NCBI GenBank assembly: GCA_016926695.1
Contig: JAFGOB010000132.1
Location: 1-25,455 of the forward strand
Source: Dehalococcoidales bacterium
GTDB taxonomy: Bacteria; Chloroflexota; Dehalococcoidia; Dehalococcoidales; UBA3254
Length of the DNA stretch: 25,455 bases
Reading direction: 5' to 3'
Positions 1 to 8,593 of this stretch are shown here, in pieces. The number at the start of each line of letters is the position of its first letter. Position 1 is the first letter of the stretch. The position numbers and the translations under genes are program-made. The notes under the pieces are model-generated. The model made no database searches. It worked only from the letters and a program-made list of their open reading frames with translations, and was not told the origin of the DNA.

Positions 1-542
1 CGATCTCACGGATAGGCACAGGATTTGTTGCAGGCCGGTAATTGTTATCCATTCAGAGCCCCGGCTTCTTCACTACCTGCGCCGGGGCGTAGGAATCTCA
101 GGATATAGGGCAAGGGCGCATAAGAAGGGATTCTCACGGCGCTACGGAAGGCGCCAGGGAGAGCCGTGGCCGATTGGGGGAAAGGGATCAATCGGGCTCA
201 GAATGGTCGTTTTAGTTCAGGCATTTTATCGCTTTACATTGATAGAGATTGCCACAGTCGCCCTGCGGGCTCCTTCGCAATGACAGGATGGGTTTGTTAT
301 CACAAGGCAGAGCATATAAAGGATGCCATTTCTCTATGGAGACAATGCCTCCCGTGACAACATATACTCTCCCGTTATATTTTGGCTGTCAGTTCATTCA
401 GAGGAGTGTAACGACGTAGTAATCTCAAAACGGCTACATATAGAATCGGCCGGAAACCAGGCTCGATCCGTGACCTGGAACAGGGGTAGAAACAGTCATG
501 ATTAATCACCTATATCTAACGTCTCTCCCTCCTGACACCCGG
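1..542. other. Intergenic region at left edge, no gene recognised
   Basis: No convincing coding region is visible; the short open frames here show no family motif and no good ribosome binding site. The stretch holds GC-rich dyads: GCCCCGGC at 58-65 with GCCGGGGC at 81-88, and CACGGC at 135-140 with GCCGTG at 163-168 enclosing GGCGC/GCGCC. It also holds one copy of the dispersed repeat (about 219-297) and a short palindrome TGATTAATCA at 499-508. It lies downstream of the minus-strand SDR gene. I find no U-tract terminator for that gene here. Confidence 0.6.
219..297. repeat. Dispersed intergenic repeat, copy A
   Basis: The core at 245-285 runs from GAGATTGCC to GCAATGACA, whose ends are imperfectly complementary (GATTGC / GCAATG), with the GC-rich centre CGCCCTGCGGGCTCC. 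It resembles copies B (1519-1597) and C (16990-17065). Resemblance extends about 25 bases to the left of the core (TTATCGCTTTACATTGATA against TAATGGCTATACACTGACA in B), so the repeat unit is longer than the palindrome. All copies are intergenic. Such REP/MITE-like elements are common in many bacterial genomes; no transposase is nearby. Confidence 0.7.
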
Positions 543-1316
543 CTACTGCATGGTGGAGCCGCCGGATATGCTCAGAACCTGGCCGGTGATATCGCCGGAG
601 AGATCCGAGGCCAGGTAGGCCACCGCCGAGGCGATATCCATCACGCTTGTACCTTTATTCATGGGGGTATCTTTGGAAAAGGCCTGCGCGGTTTTTTCCT
701 TCATCTCCCTGGTACCTTTCATGAAATCGGTATCCATCGACCACCCCGGAGAGATGACGTTAACGTTGATATTGTTGGGAGCCGCCATTTTTGCCAGGCC
801 CCTGGAAAAAACATAGAGAGCGCTCTTGGCGATGCTGTACATCTGCACTCCGGGGAATGCCATTTTAGCCGTATCCGAGGAGATATTGATGATCTTGCCG
901 TATTTACGCTCCGCCATATGGGGATAGACCGACTGTGTTACCAGCATGGGACCTTTAAGATTCAGATTATAGTCCTTGTCCCACTCCGCTTCATCCTGGG
1001 TCTCGAAGGGAGCGTTTTTTCCGGCGATTCCGCCGGCATTGTTAAGGAGGATATCGATCCTGCCGAACTGCTTGATAGCCTGTTCGACCATCTCAATCAC
1101 TTCAGCCTTCCGGGTGATATCGCATTTGACAGCCATCGCCCTGCGACCCAGCTTTTCCACCTCGGCAGCCGTTTCCCGGGCACCCGCCAGGTCTATATCA
1201 GCCGCAATAATATCACAGCCTTCCCGGGCTAACAAAAGACACGAGGCCTTACCAAATCCCACCTGGCTGCCCGCTCCGGTGACCAGCGCCACTTTACCTG
1301 ATAAATCCAGATCCAT
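543..1316 (-). CDS. SDR-family NAD(P)-dependent oxidoreductase (3-oxoacyl/hydroxyacyl reductase-like)
   Basis: The 257-residue product is a classical short-chain dehydrogenase/reductase, expected to be cytosolic. Visible motifs are a glycine-rich nucleotide loop at 13-22 (TGAGSQVGFG, two residues longer than the usual TGxxxGxG), NNAGG at 92-96, and a catalytic set of N119, S147, Y160 and K164 (YSIAK). The C-terminus has the usual SDR ending (GQVLSISGG). D40 at the end of the second strand favours NAD over NADP, which is an inference. The ATG at 1316 follows a strong AAGGAGG site. It lies 335 bases beyond the DUF35 gene with a repeat between them, so it may have its own promoter. Next to a thiolase it could reduce or oxidise a beta-hydroxy/keto acyl substrate, but the substrate cannot be read from the sequence. 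Confidence 0.88.
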   Translation of the reverse strand: MDLDLSGKVALVTGAGSQVGFGKASCLLLAREGCDIIAADIDLAGARETAAEVEKLGRRAMAVKCDITRKAEVIEMVEQAIKQFGRIDILLNNAGGIAGKNAPFETQDEAEWDKDYNLNLKGPMLVTQSVYPHMAERKYGKIINISSDTAKMAFPGVQMYSIAKSALYVFSRGLAKMAAPNNINVNVISPGWSMDTDFMKGTREMKEKTAQAFSKDTPMNKGTSVMDIASAVAYLASDLSGDITGQVLSISGGSTMQ

Positions 1317-1650
1317 GTTCCCCCTCCTTTTTATCCGCTTTTACTTTTTCTGACTCAGCACATTTGTAAAAAAACTTATTAAGTAAGCTAAAAATATCAG
1401 AAAGCGGGACACTAATCAACCCCGACCATCCCTTTCCACCTCGATGGGGTAAGGGACGACGATCCGGCTTATACCCAATGGAAAGGAGTCGCAGCGACAC
1501 GGTATACAGGCAGTCACTGGCTTTTAATGGCTATACACTGACAGAGATTGCCACACTCGCCCTGCGTGCTCGTTCGCAATGACAGAATGGGTTTGTCACG
1601 CAAAGCTTCATGAAGTGAAAACAGTGGCTGATAAGGAAATAATCGTGGCT
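1317..1650. other. Intergenic region between SDR and DUF35 genes
   Basis: The region contains repeat copy B and an AT-rich section upstream of the SDR gene with the short dyad ACTTA-A-TAAGT near 1377-1387. I could not assign a promoter with confidence. The small minus-strand open frame over 1294-1500 has no family signal and I do not call it a gene. Confidence 0.5.
1519..1597. repeat. Dispersed intergenic repeat, copy B
   Basis: The core is at 1544-1584 (GAGATTGCCACACTCGCCC ... GCAATGACA). It matches copy A and copy C, both in the core and in the left flank (ACACTGACA immediately before the core is identical in B and C). After the core, AATGGGTTTGT nearly matches GATGGGTTTGT in copy A. Confidence 0.75.
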
Positions 1651-2061
1651 TCAGTCGGACAATTGAAACTGAGGGGCGTTTACTTCTCCCTTTTCTTTCT
1701 CAAATGAGACCGGCGAACTGACCATGGCGACTCTCCGGTCCATCAGGTCGAAAGTGGCAGTGGAAGGATCTATGCCCAGCAGGTTGCCCATTATCCAGGG
1801 ACCCTCCTCAAGCTCGACCATGACCACCAGATAAGGAGTCTTTCCCCTCCGGCTTTCAACGGGGATATAAACAGAGGTGAAAGTGGCGATCTTCCCTTTA
1901 CCCGAAAGCTCCACCACCTCGGAATCGTAGTATCCGCAGCGCCGGCAGGCCAGCCGTGGCGGAACCGTAATAAAACCGCATTTCCTGCATTTCAAACCCA
2001 GCAGCCGGTTATTATCAAGGGCAGCCAGGTACTCTTTCACACTTAAAACAGGTTCTTTCAA
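1651..2061 (-). CDS. DUF35 zinc-ribbon/OB-fold protein, thiolase partner
   Basis: The 136-residue product has an N-terminal zinc ribbon (C25, C28, C39, C42 in the pattern CRKC...CRRC) and a C-terminal OB-like beta region with the family-typical ATFTSVYIP and PWIMGNLLGI stretches. Proteins of this family (DUF35/ChsH2-C-type) usually sit beside SCP2-type thiolases or hydratases and bind them or acyl-CoA, and here the thiolase ends only about 26 bases upstream. Start choice: a GTG at 2067 overlaps the GGGAG ribosome binding site (2067-2071), so the TTG at 2061, five bases after that site, is the better start. It is very likely cotranscribed with the thiolase. The specific substrate is unknown. 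Confidence 0.82.
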   Translation of the reverse strand: MKEPVLSVKEYLAALDNNRLLGLKCRKCGFITVPPRLACRRCGYYDSEVVELSGKGKIATFTSVYIPVESRRGKTPYLVVMVELEEGPWIMGNLLGIDPSTATFDLMDRRVAMVSSPVSFEKEKGEVNAPQFQLSD

Positions 2062-2087
2062 TATCACTCCCGCTGTTTACCGGACAG

Positions 2088-3266
2088 CTACCGCCAGCCT
2101 CTCTCCATCACCATGACGCAATGGATATTACCGCTGGCGCCCATGGCATCCGTCAGACCTGTTCTGGCCCCTTCGACCTGCGTTTCACCGCACAGGCCGT
2201 GCAATTGCCTGAAGATCTCGTACACCTGCGCAGCCCCGGTAGCCCCTACCGGATGGCCTTTGGCCTTAAGCCCTCCAGAGGGATTGACCACTACTTTACC
2301 GCCGATCTGCGTCTCACCCCTGGCAGTGGCTTCTCCACCCGTACCGCGAGGAAAAAATCCCAGGCTCTCAATAGCCAGGATTTCAGCGATGCTGAAGCTG
2401 TCATGTACCTCACATATATCGATATCGGCCGGACCGACACCGGACATGGCATAAGCCCGTTTGGCGGCCTCTTCCCTCACAACCAGCCAGGGCAAGGTAT
2501 CCTGCTGGCTGGCCAGAGAACCGGCCGACGCCTGCCCCACACCTGTAATATAAACAGGTTCATCAGTAAGCTTCCGGGCCGCTTCTTCCGAGGCCAGAAC
2601 CACCGCTGCGCCGCCGTCTGAAAAAGGACAGCAATCATAGACCTGCAAAGGCTGAGAGACTATGGGGCTTCTCAGTACCTTCTCCACGCTCAACTCCTTC
2701 CGTAAATGCGCTCTGGGATTGAGATGCCCGTATTTATGGGCCTTGACCGAGACCAGTGCCATCTGTTCTTTCAAGCGCGCCATTTCAATACCGCACTTTT
2801 TAGCATAAAGATGGGCCAGCATGGCAAAAACGCCCGGAAAGGTGATTCCCGTGGGATAGTCATAATACCTGTCGGTATACATAGCATAAGTCTGGGTAGC
2901 CAGGTGGGTACCCATGGTGGCTGCTCTTTCCATGCCTCCCGCCAGCACGATATCATAAAGCCCCGAGGCTATCCATATAAAGGCATCATGGATAGCCACA
3001 CTGGAAGAAGCACAGGCGCCGTCATAGGTGTTTACCGGAATATGGAAAAGACCCAGGTTTTCGGCGATAAAAGCATGTGCGATCTGCTGTCCTTCCTCGT
3101 AATCACTGAGCACATTGCCTACCAGTAAAGCCTGCACATCGCTGTTCTTGATGTTGGCAGACTCAAGGGCTTCCACCGCCGCCTGAGTAAAAAGCTCGGT
3201 ATTCGTCATAGACTGGGCGCCGCCGAATTTGGTCTGCCCGACGCCTACCACCGCCACTCTTCGCAT
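2088..3266 (-). CDS. SCP2/lipid-transfer-type thiolase (acetyl-CoA acyltransferase family)
   Basis: The 392-residue thiolase-fold enzyme carries the nucleophilic cysteine in YDGACASSS (C85) and the histidine motif GHPVGATG (H338) preceded by NPSGGLKAKG. The N-terminus (RRVAVVGVGQTKFG) is typical of the SCP-x/lipid-transfer branch that pairs with DUF35 proteins. Members cleave or form beta-ketoacyl-CoA; some family members have lost thiolytic activity, so the reaction direction and substrate remain open. The ATG at 3266 lies seven bases after GGAG; a TTG one codon upstream is less well placed. It sits between the EtfD-like gene (stop at 3381) and the DUF35 gene, all on the minus strand, consistent with an acyl-CoA degradation operon. 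Confidence 0.88.
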   Translation of the reverse strand: MRRVAVVGVGQTKFGGAQSMTNTELFTQAAVEALESANIKNSDVQALLVGNVLSDYEEGQQIAHAFIAENLGLFHIPVNTYDGACASSSVAIHDAFIWIASGLYDIVLAGGMERAATMGTHLATQTYAMYTDRYYDYPTGITFPGVFAMLAHLYAKKCGIEMARLKEQMALVSVKAHKYGHLNPRAHLRKELSVEKVLRSPIVSQPLQVYDCCPFSDGGAAVVLASEEAARKLTDEPVYITGVGQASAGSLASQQDTLPWLVVREEAAKRAYAMSGVGPADIDICEVHDSFSIAEILAIESLGFFPRGTGGEATARGETQIGGKVVVNPSGGLKAKGHPVGATGAAQVYEIFRQLHGLCGETQVEGARTGLTDAMGASGNIHCVMVMERGWR

Positions 3267-3380
3267 CAACTTACTCCAATAACGCCAACCCGAATAAATG
3301 TAGAATTATTGTTCAATCTCCAATATCTAAAAACACCTGTTGGTCTCCCCGATAACCCTTTAAGAGGCAGGCATTTTTTC

Positions 3381-5552
3381 TCACTTGCACCGGTTTCCGT
3401 GTGGATTATAAACAGCCGATTCATCCAGTATCTCGGCAATATCCATTATCTTCAGCGTCTCTTCAACAGCCCTGGTCTTTGTCCCGTCCTGGAACATCTG
3501 GAGACAATAAGGACAGGCTGTGGCTATCAGGCCGGCCCCGGTGGTCATGGCCTGATCGGTACGCATCACATTAATGCGCTCCCCGACTTTCTGCTCCTCC
3601 AGCCATAAGTGACCTCCCCCTGCTCCGCAGCAGAAGTTGCGTTCCCTGTTCCGCTCCATTTCCACCAGTGTGATATCCGGCACGTAGCTCAAAACCTGAC
3701 GCGGCGCTTCAAAAATACTGTTATATCTTCCCAGATAGCAGGGATCGTGGAAGGTGGCGGTCGCCATGGGTCCCTTGGATACTTTAAGCCTGCCTTCCCG
3801 CAGCAATTGCAGCAGAAACTCGCTGTGGTGGGTTACCTCAAAGTTGCCCCCGAACCGGGGATACTCGTGAAGCAGCGTATTGTAACAATGTGGACAGCCG
3901 GTAACAATCTTTTTGATGTTATAACCGTTCAGTATCTCGATATTCTTCATAGCCTGCATCTGGTAAAGATACTCGTTTCCCAGCCTGCGGGCGGGATCAC
4001 CGCAGCAGCTTTCCTCCATACCCAGCACCCCGAATTTAATCCCGGCCAGCTTCAGCAGCCGCCCCGTCGCCCGTGCTACCTTCAGACTGCGGTCCTCCAG
4101 CGCCTCGGTACACCCTACCCAGTAAAGGATATCCACCTCACCGTCATCAGCCAGGGTTTTTATATCCAGGTCTTCAAACCAGCTCGTACGCGTCAGCAGC
4201 GTACCCCGCCAGGGATGCCCCCTGTCCTCAATGCTCCTTAAAGCTCCTTCAGCGCTCTCCGGTATGAGGGCCTGTTCCAGTACCAGGTTGCGTCTCATTT
4301 CGCTTATCTTCAACATGGGTTCAGCCGAAACGGGACAGACCTCCTGGCAGGCGAAGCAGGTAGTACAATTCCAGATAACCTCGGTATCTATCACCCCGCC
4401 GATCATGGGCGTTTCCTCTGCGGAAACCGGAAGATCAGCCTGAGTTCCCTCCCCCACCCCTTCTCCGGCGCTTGCCGCGCTGGCTTTCCCGGCCTTTTTC
4501 CTGGCTGCCATCAGGGCCGGAGCCTTTTCCTGCCAGTTATTCTTGAGATCCTGAAGGACCTTTTTAGGACTGAGAGGCTTACCGCTGAGATAAGCCGGAC
4601 AGTTATCGACACAGCGCCCGCACCGCGTGCAGGCATCCAGGTCAAGCAGGTTTTTCCAGCTATAGTCTTCGACCTTGGAGACACCATAGGACTGGGCTGT
4701 TTCCAGGTCGATGGGAACCATAGCCCCTCTCGCCCCCAGATTCCGCCAGAAAACATTAAGCGGGGATATTATCAGGTGCCACAGTCGATTGAAATACAGG
4801 GCTATATAAAACAGAAAACCGAAGGTGATCAGAGAATGCAGCCACCACATGACACGGTGGGCAACCAGAAGTGAGGAGTGGCTGAAGTTTTCGAAAGCCC
4901 TGGCCAGCACATAACCACCCGGAGAAAAGACTGACCAGCTTGGGTTCTCCGCGATCTCATTGGCAGCCACCCGCAGGCCTTCCACCACGAAACCCGTCAC
5001 TATGATTGATATAATAGCCAGCAAGGCCATCAGGTCTCCGGTCTTGTTGTCCAGTCTTTCCGGCCTCCGGCCGTAACGCCGAATAAAGGCCATGATTACC
5101 CCGATCAGCGCCATGATGCCGCCGATATCGACAAACATCGAATGGGCAAAATAGAAAGTCCCTTCGATGAATTCGTAAATGTAATGACTCAAAACATCCA
5201 GGGCAGTCCCCAGAAGCAGAAGGCAGCAGCCTATCATAATCAGAAAATGGGCCACCCCGGGGTACAGCTCTTTAGGCAGGGTGTCTTTCAGCCGAAAAGA
5301 GCGGTGTCCCAGGTTATCCGCAACGCCAAAAAATTTGCGGTGAATGATACCGTCGATAATAGCAGCCCGGATGAACTCCTTCCATCTGAGCGAAAGGCTT
5401 TCTTTCAAACGCGGGTCGTCTTTTCCCAGGTGCCACATCTTATAACGCCGTACCACGGCATATACCATAAACCCTACAGCTATGAGCGCAATTATGTAAA
5501 TAATTTCGCCCAGAGGAACATTCCATAATATCTCTCTTGAAGGTTCCGTCAT
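3381..5552 (-). CDS. Membrane-bound Fe-S oxidoreductase, EtfD/HdrD-like (cytochrome b-like + 4Fe-4S + two CCG domains)
   Basis: The 723-residue product probably carries electrons between the membrane quinone pool and a soluble partner such as an electron-transfer flavoprotein. In order: membrane helices at roughly 15-35, 97-120, 135-158, 172-192 and 235-257 with several histidines that could hold heme b (NarI-like); ferredoxin motifs CTRCGRCVDNCP (308-319) and CTTCFACQEVCP (396-407), separated by an Ala/Gly-rich linker (about 345-380); then two HdrD-type CCG domains (WVGC...ESCCGD...GCPHC, about 478-560; HDPCYLG...FCCGAGGG...ACPYC, about 600-690). This architecture is known for ETF:menaquinone oxidoreductases (EtfD/EMO) in anaerobic beta-oxidation. 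The ATG follows GGAGG with a good spacing. No etfAB genes are in the window, so the partner is inferred. A heterodisulfide-reductase-like role is the main alternative. Confidence 0.85.
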   Translation of the reverse strand: MTEPSREILWNVPLGEIIYIIALIAVGFMVYAVVRRYKMWHLGKDDPRLKESLSLRWKEFIRAAIIDGIIHRKFFGVADNLGHRSFRLKDTLPKELYPGVAHFLIMIGCCLLLLGTALDVLSHYIYEFIEGTFYFAHSMFVDIGGIMALIGVIMAFIRRYGRRPERLDNKTGDLMALLAIISIIVTGFVVEGLRVAANEIAENPSWSVFSPGGYVLARAFENFSHSSLLVAHRVMWWLHSLITFGFLFYIALYFNRLWHLIISPLNVFWRNLGARGAMVPIDLETAQSYGVSKVEDYSWKNLLDLDACTRCGRCVDNCPAYLSGKPLSPKKVLQDLKNNWQEKAPALMAARKKAGKASAASAGEGVGEGTQADLPVSAEETPMIGGVIDTEVIWNCTTCFACQEVCPVSAEPMLKISEMRRNLVLEQALIPESAEGALRSIEDRGHPWRGTLLTRTSWFEDLDIKTLADDGEVDILYWVGCTEALEDRSLKVARATGRLLKLAGIKFGVLGMEESCCGDPARRLGNEYLYQMQAMKNIEILNGYNIKKIVTGCPHCYNTLLHEYPRFGGNFEVTHHSEFLLQLLREGRLKVSKGPMATATFHDPCYLGRYNSIFEAPRQVLSYVPDITLVEMERNRERNFCCGAGGGHLWLEEQKVGERINVMRTDQAMTTGAGLIATACPYCLQMFQDGTKTRAVEETLKIMDIAEILDESAVYNPHGNRCK

Positions 5553-5646
5553 CGAGGTCCTCCAGCAAATGTTAAAATAATAATATTAAGCAGTTCGTAC
5601 TGAATTCAAGATCATTCCGCAGTAAAAAAAGACAAGATAATATATT

Positions 5647-6123
5647 TTAACGTAAACGGGCTACCGTGACAAAAATACCGATAACAACAGCTAAAATATC
5701 GAACAACCGAAAAGAATTCCCCCCGAAGGTAAAAACGCTGATCACGTAAGCAACCACCAGCGTTGTTCCACCGATTATTGCCAGTCCGACGCCTGACTTG
5801 CGGTTGACCGACAGGGAAATTCCTTCTCCAATGCCATAACCAAGTGCGGCTGCAATGAGAAAATTGAAGTAGCCGGAGAACATGATCGACCGCAGGAAAC
5901 CCCACAAAAACCCACAGACCAGAGCTAAAACCAGGGCCGCGCCAACCGCCCGCAGGTAATAGACACTAGTAATGTTGTAGGTCGGCACACGGGACAACCT
6001 GGCGCAACTCGGGCAACGTGCACCTACCGGGGTCTGCACCATACACCTGGGACAGATAGGGTCTCCGCATTTCCCGCAATACAGGTTAGTTTCTGTTTTA
6101 GGATGACGCTTGCATACCGTCAT
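5647..6123 (-). CDS. B-box/zinc-ribbon membrane protein of unknown function
   Basis: The 158-residue product begins with a zinc-binding segment (C4, H7, C16, C19, C24, C27, C37 and C40, with CGKC, CPRC and CPSC pairs) like the B-box zinc fingers found in many small bacterial membrane proteins. About four hydrophobic segments follow (roughly 57-79, 84-104, 111-128 and 133-155), so the zinc head probably faces the cytoplasm. The ATG lies two bases after the plsY stop codon, pointing to cotranscription and coupled translation, although no strong ribosome binding site is visible. The function is not known; proximity to a lipid-synthesis gene is only weak evidence. Confidence 0.75.
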   Translation of the reverse strand: MTVCKRHPKTETNLYCGKCGDPICPRCMVQTPVGARCPSCARLSRVPTYNITSVYYLRAVGAALVLALVCGFLWGFLRSIMFSGYFNFLIAAALGYGIGEGISLSVNRKSGVGLAIIGGTTLVVAYVISVFTFGGNSFRLFDILAVVIGIFVTVARLR

Positions 6124-6125
6124 AG

Positions 6126-6830
6126 CTACAATATCTCAACCTTTTTGGCCTGTTCTCCATTTTCATCCTCTACGGGTTTTCTGTTTATCCAGGTATTGCC
6201 ATCTTTGATATCGCGATCAAAAAGAAAACGCGTCTTATATAACTCCCATTTGCTGACCTGCTGTGATTTTGATGTCCTGGGAGCTGTTAAGCGGCGTATA
6301 ACCATGATTACGAACAAAGCAGCCAGTCCCAGTGTCAGCTCCAGCGGCTTGTTCAACCCCAGGCTGGTTATGGAAAGAGTGGCTACCGCACACAGCAGAG
6401 GCAGGGGCGAACTACCTATCAAGAGCGTAAAAACGGCACAAAACAGGAAAGCCGGGAAACCCATAGGTAAAAGAAACAGGCCGACGCCCACCGTTGCAGC
6501 CAGACCCCGTCCGGCGTTAAAACGCAGGAATACCGGCCAGTTATGTCCGATAATCACACCTATCCCGGCTAACGCCTGAGCGCCGATTCCCAGCCCCAGC
6601 AATTGCGCTATCCAGACTATCAGAACACCCTTGCCGATATCATAAATCCCGACCAGTATGCCCAGTTTCTTGGAAAAACTACGGTATACATTGCTGCCGC
6701 CGACCTGACCGCTGCCGTATTTGCGGATATCCACCTTATAAACCAGCTTTACCACAAGGTAGGCCATGGGCATGGAGCCCAGCAGGTAGGCCCCTATAAA
6801 CAAAATAATTGTAACAATTATTTCCGGCAT
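6126..6830 (-). CDS. plsY: Glycerol-3-phosphate acyltransferase PlsY
   Basis: The 234-residue integral membrane enzyme transfers an acyl group from acyl-phosphate to glycerol-3-phosphate, the first acylation in phospholipid synthesis (the PlsX/PlsY route). The family motifs are present: GSMPMAYLV near residue 18, KYGSGQVGGSNVYR near 38-51 (the glycerophosphate-binding GSGxxGxxN loop), and GHNWPVFLRFNAGRG near 94-108 (usually GGKG; here AGRG). It has several membrane helices. The C-terminus runs about 35 residues beyond the usual core and is charged (ending in EDENGEQAKKVEIL), which is longer than typical PlsY. A GGGG stretch precedes the ATG at 6830. plsX is not in this window. Confidence 0.9.
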   Translation of the reverse strand: MPEIIVTIILFIGAYLLGSMPMAYLVVKLVYKVDIRKYGSGQVGGSNVYRSFSKKLGILVGIYDIGKGVLIVWIAQLLGLGIGAQALAGIGVIIGHNWPVFLRFNAGRGLAATVGVGLFLLPMGFPAFLFCAVFTLLIGSSPLPLLCAVATLSITSLGLNKPLELTLGLAALFVIMVIRRLTAPRTSKSQQVSKWELYKTRFLFDRDIKDGNTWINRKPVEDENGEQAKKVEIL

Positions 6831-6954
6831 TTTATCCCCGGTAATACCTTAGATTAAAAAAAAACTAACCCTCTATCATGTAAATTTGGAATATCGCCGG
6901 CATCAACCCTTATCGTATCAAGGGCGGCGGCATGAAATTTTCCTGAATCCGCAT

Positions 6955-7782
6955 CTAGACCCTGGCCAAGGCTAAAAGCCTCTCAGCGCACTCAAGTGGT
7001 ACTTCGACTGTTCCCAGGGAAGGTTCGCTATTGGGGTCCAGGCCGTGGAAATCGCTGCCCCCTGTCGGCGTCAGATTGTATTTTACAGCCCAGCCCAGCA
7101 ACTCTCCCATCTGCTCCACTGAATAACTGCCGTAATAGACCTCCAGCCCCATCATCCCTTCGTTTTTCAACTGACTGATAAGAACTTCGGGATTATCAAC
7201 CGTGAAAGGATGCGCCATTACAGGAATGCCCTTTGCCCTTAAAATCAGGTTTGCGGCTTCGGCGGGAGTGACCTTGTCCCTCTCAACATAGGCCGGTCCG
7301 CCATGGCTGATATACTTCATAAAGGCCTCACGCAGTGAATTTATGTACCCTTTTTCCAGCAAGGCCTGGGCTATGTGAGGCCTGCCGATTGAACCGTCTC
7401 CCGCCAGCTCCTCCACCCGCTCGTAATCAATTTTCATACCCAGGCCTTTCAGCTTTTTGACTATCTTCACAGCCCGTTCTATACGGGAATTACGCAGTTT
7501 TTCCAGGGTCGACCTCAATTCATCGCTGTGCTTATCAAAGCAGTAGCCCAGCATATGGAGTTCACCGGCGGGAATATCGGTGTTGATTTCAACCCCTTCG
7601 ATGACCGTCAGTCCGGCATTTTTTTCAGCCGCTTGCTGAGCAGGAACAATCCCTTCAATCGAATCGTGATCGCAGATGGCAATATAGCTCAGCCCGGCCT
7701 CACCTGCCTTCCTCACGATTTCTTGCGGAGTGAATTTACCATCCGAGGCTGTGGTATGAATATGCAAATCGACTTTTCCCAC
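6955..7782 (-). CDS. PHP-domain phosphoesterase (TrpH/YciV, RNase AM-like)
   Basis: The 275-residue product is a PHP (polymerase and histidinol phosphatase) metal-dependent phosphoesterase. Metal ligands visible are DLHIHTTASDG at 5-15, CDHDS near 38-42, EGVEINT near 62-68, MAHPFTV near 190-196 and GGSDFHG near 240-246. Relatives act as 5'-3' exonucleases on small RNA ends or as 3',5'-bisphosphonucleotide phosphatases; either would fit its position beside RNA-processing genes. The GTG start shares a base with the ymdB stop codon (TAGTG), indicating translational coupling to ymdB. After its stop, a nine-T run on the transcribed sense (about 6853-6861) follows no clear hairpin. Confidence 0.86.
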   Translation of the reverse strand: MGKVDLHIHTTASDGKFTPQEIVRKAGEAGLSYIAICDHDSIEGIVPAQQAAEKNAGLTVIEGVEINTDIPAGELHMLGYCFDKHSDELRSTLEKLRNSRIERAVKIVKKLKGLGMKIDYERVEELAGDGSIGRPHIAQALLEKGYINSLREAFMKYISHGGPAYVERDKVTPAEAANLILRAKGIPVMAHPFTVDNPEVLISQLKNEGMMGLEVYYGSYSVEQMGELLGWAVKYNLTPTGGSDFHGLDPNSEPSLGTVEVPLECAERLLALARV

Positions 7783-8555
7783 TATATATCCACTTCCCTG
7801 TCGACTCTTTCAATCTTCAACGCCTGGCCGGTCTTTTCGTCTATCTCAATCATGATGGAGTTAAAGATATTTTTTTTACTCTCACTGACAGACAGGCGCT
7901 GGGGTACCACCGTTAGAAACCTCTTGAGGACAGCCTGTATATCATCCCCGATAACCGATTCCGCCGGTCCGGTCATACCGATATCCGAAACATAGGCTGT
8001 TCCCCTGGGAAATACCCTGTAATCCACGGTTCCGACATGAGTATGAGTACCGAAAACGGCGCTGACCCTGCCGTCCAGGTAGCGTCCCATGGCCACCTTC
8101 TCCGAAGTAGCTTCAGCATGAAAGTCCACGATAATGACGGGATATTTATTTTTTATCCCGCTCAGCAGAGCGTCCATGGTCCTGAAAGGGCAATCATAAT
8201 TGTTCATAAAGGTCCGGCCGATAAGATTGACCACCGCCACATTATCCCGGTAGAGGCATCCCCTCCCGGGTACCCCGGGCGGATAATTCAGGGGACGTAA
8301 AACAGGTAAATCACCGTCCAGATGTGGTATTATCTCTTTCTGGTCCCAGATATGGTTTCCCGAGGTTAATATATCAACCCCGCAATCCAGAAGCTCCCGG
8401 GCGGTGCTGAGGGTTAAGCCCAGCCCCCCGGCGGCATTTTCCCCATTGGCAATAACCAGGTCCAGCCGGTATTGCTGCCGTATTGAAGGCAGCAGCTTCC
8501 GGACCACCTGTCTCCCCGGTTTGCCGATTACATCTCCGATCGCCAGAACTAACAC
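7782..8555 (-). CDS. ymdB: YmdB-type metallophosphoesterase (TIGR00282 family)
   Basis: The 257-residue cytosolic calcineurin-like phosphoesterase matches the YmdB/TIGR00282 family in length and metal ligands: D8, E39, N40, N67 and H68 (GDxxGKPGR, NGENAAGG, SGNHIWD), VDFHAE near 144-149 and FGTHTHVGT near 168-176. Relatives hydrolyse 2',3'- and 3',5'-cyclic nucleotides and, in Bacillus, influence RNase Y-dependent gene expression. The start is GTG. Upstream, a bulged hairpin TAACGG...CCGTTA (8594-8636) lies about 40 bases before the start. The order rny-ymdB is conserved in Firmicutes and others. The 3' end overlaps the PHP gene by one base. Confidence 0.9.
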   Translation of the reverse strand: MLVLAIGDVIGKPGRQVVRKLLPSIRQQYRLDLVIANGENAAGGLGLTLSTARELLDCGVDILTSGNHIWDQKEIIPHLDGDLPVLRPLNYPPGVPGRGCLYRDNVAVVNLIGRTFMNNYDCPFRTMDALLSGIKNKYPVIIVDFHAEATSEKVAMGRYLDGRVSAVFGTHTHVGTVDYRVFPRGTAYVSDIGMTGPAESVIGDDIQAVLKRFLTVVPQRLSVSESKKNIFNSIMIEIDEKTGQALKIERVDREVDI

Positions 8556-8593
8556 TATTGCCCGGCCTTTCTTTTTTTATTTTTCTCCCGCCT

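Noticed and set aside
166..505. Two short plus-strand open frames at the left edge
   Set aside because: They run through the dispersed repeat, overlap each other and lack ribosome binding sites; similar peptides would arise from every repeat copy.
1294..1500. 68-residue minus-strand open frame overlapping the SDR start
   Set aside because: It overlaps the real SDR start and its ribosome binding site, and its composition looks like translated non-coding sequence.
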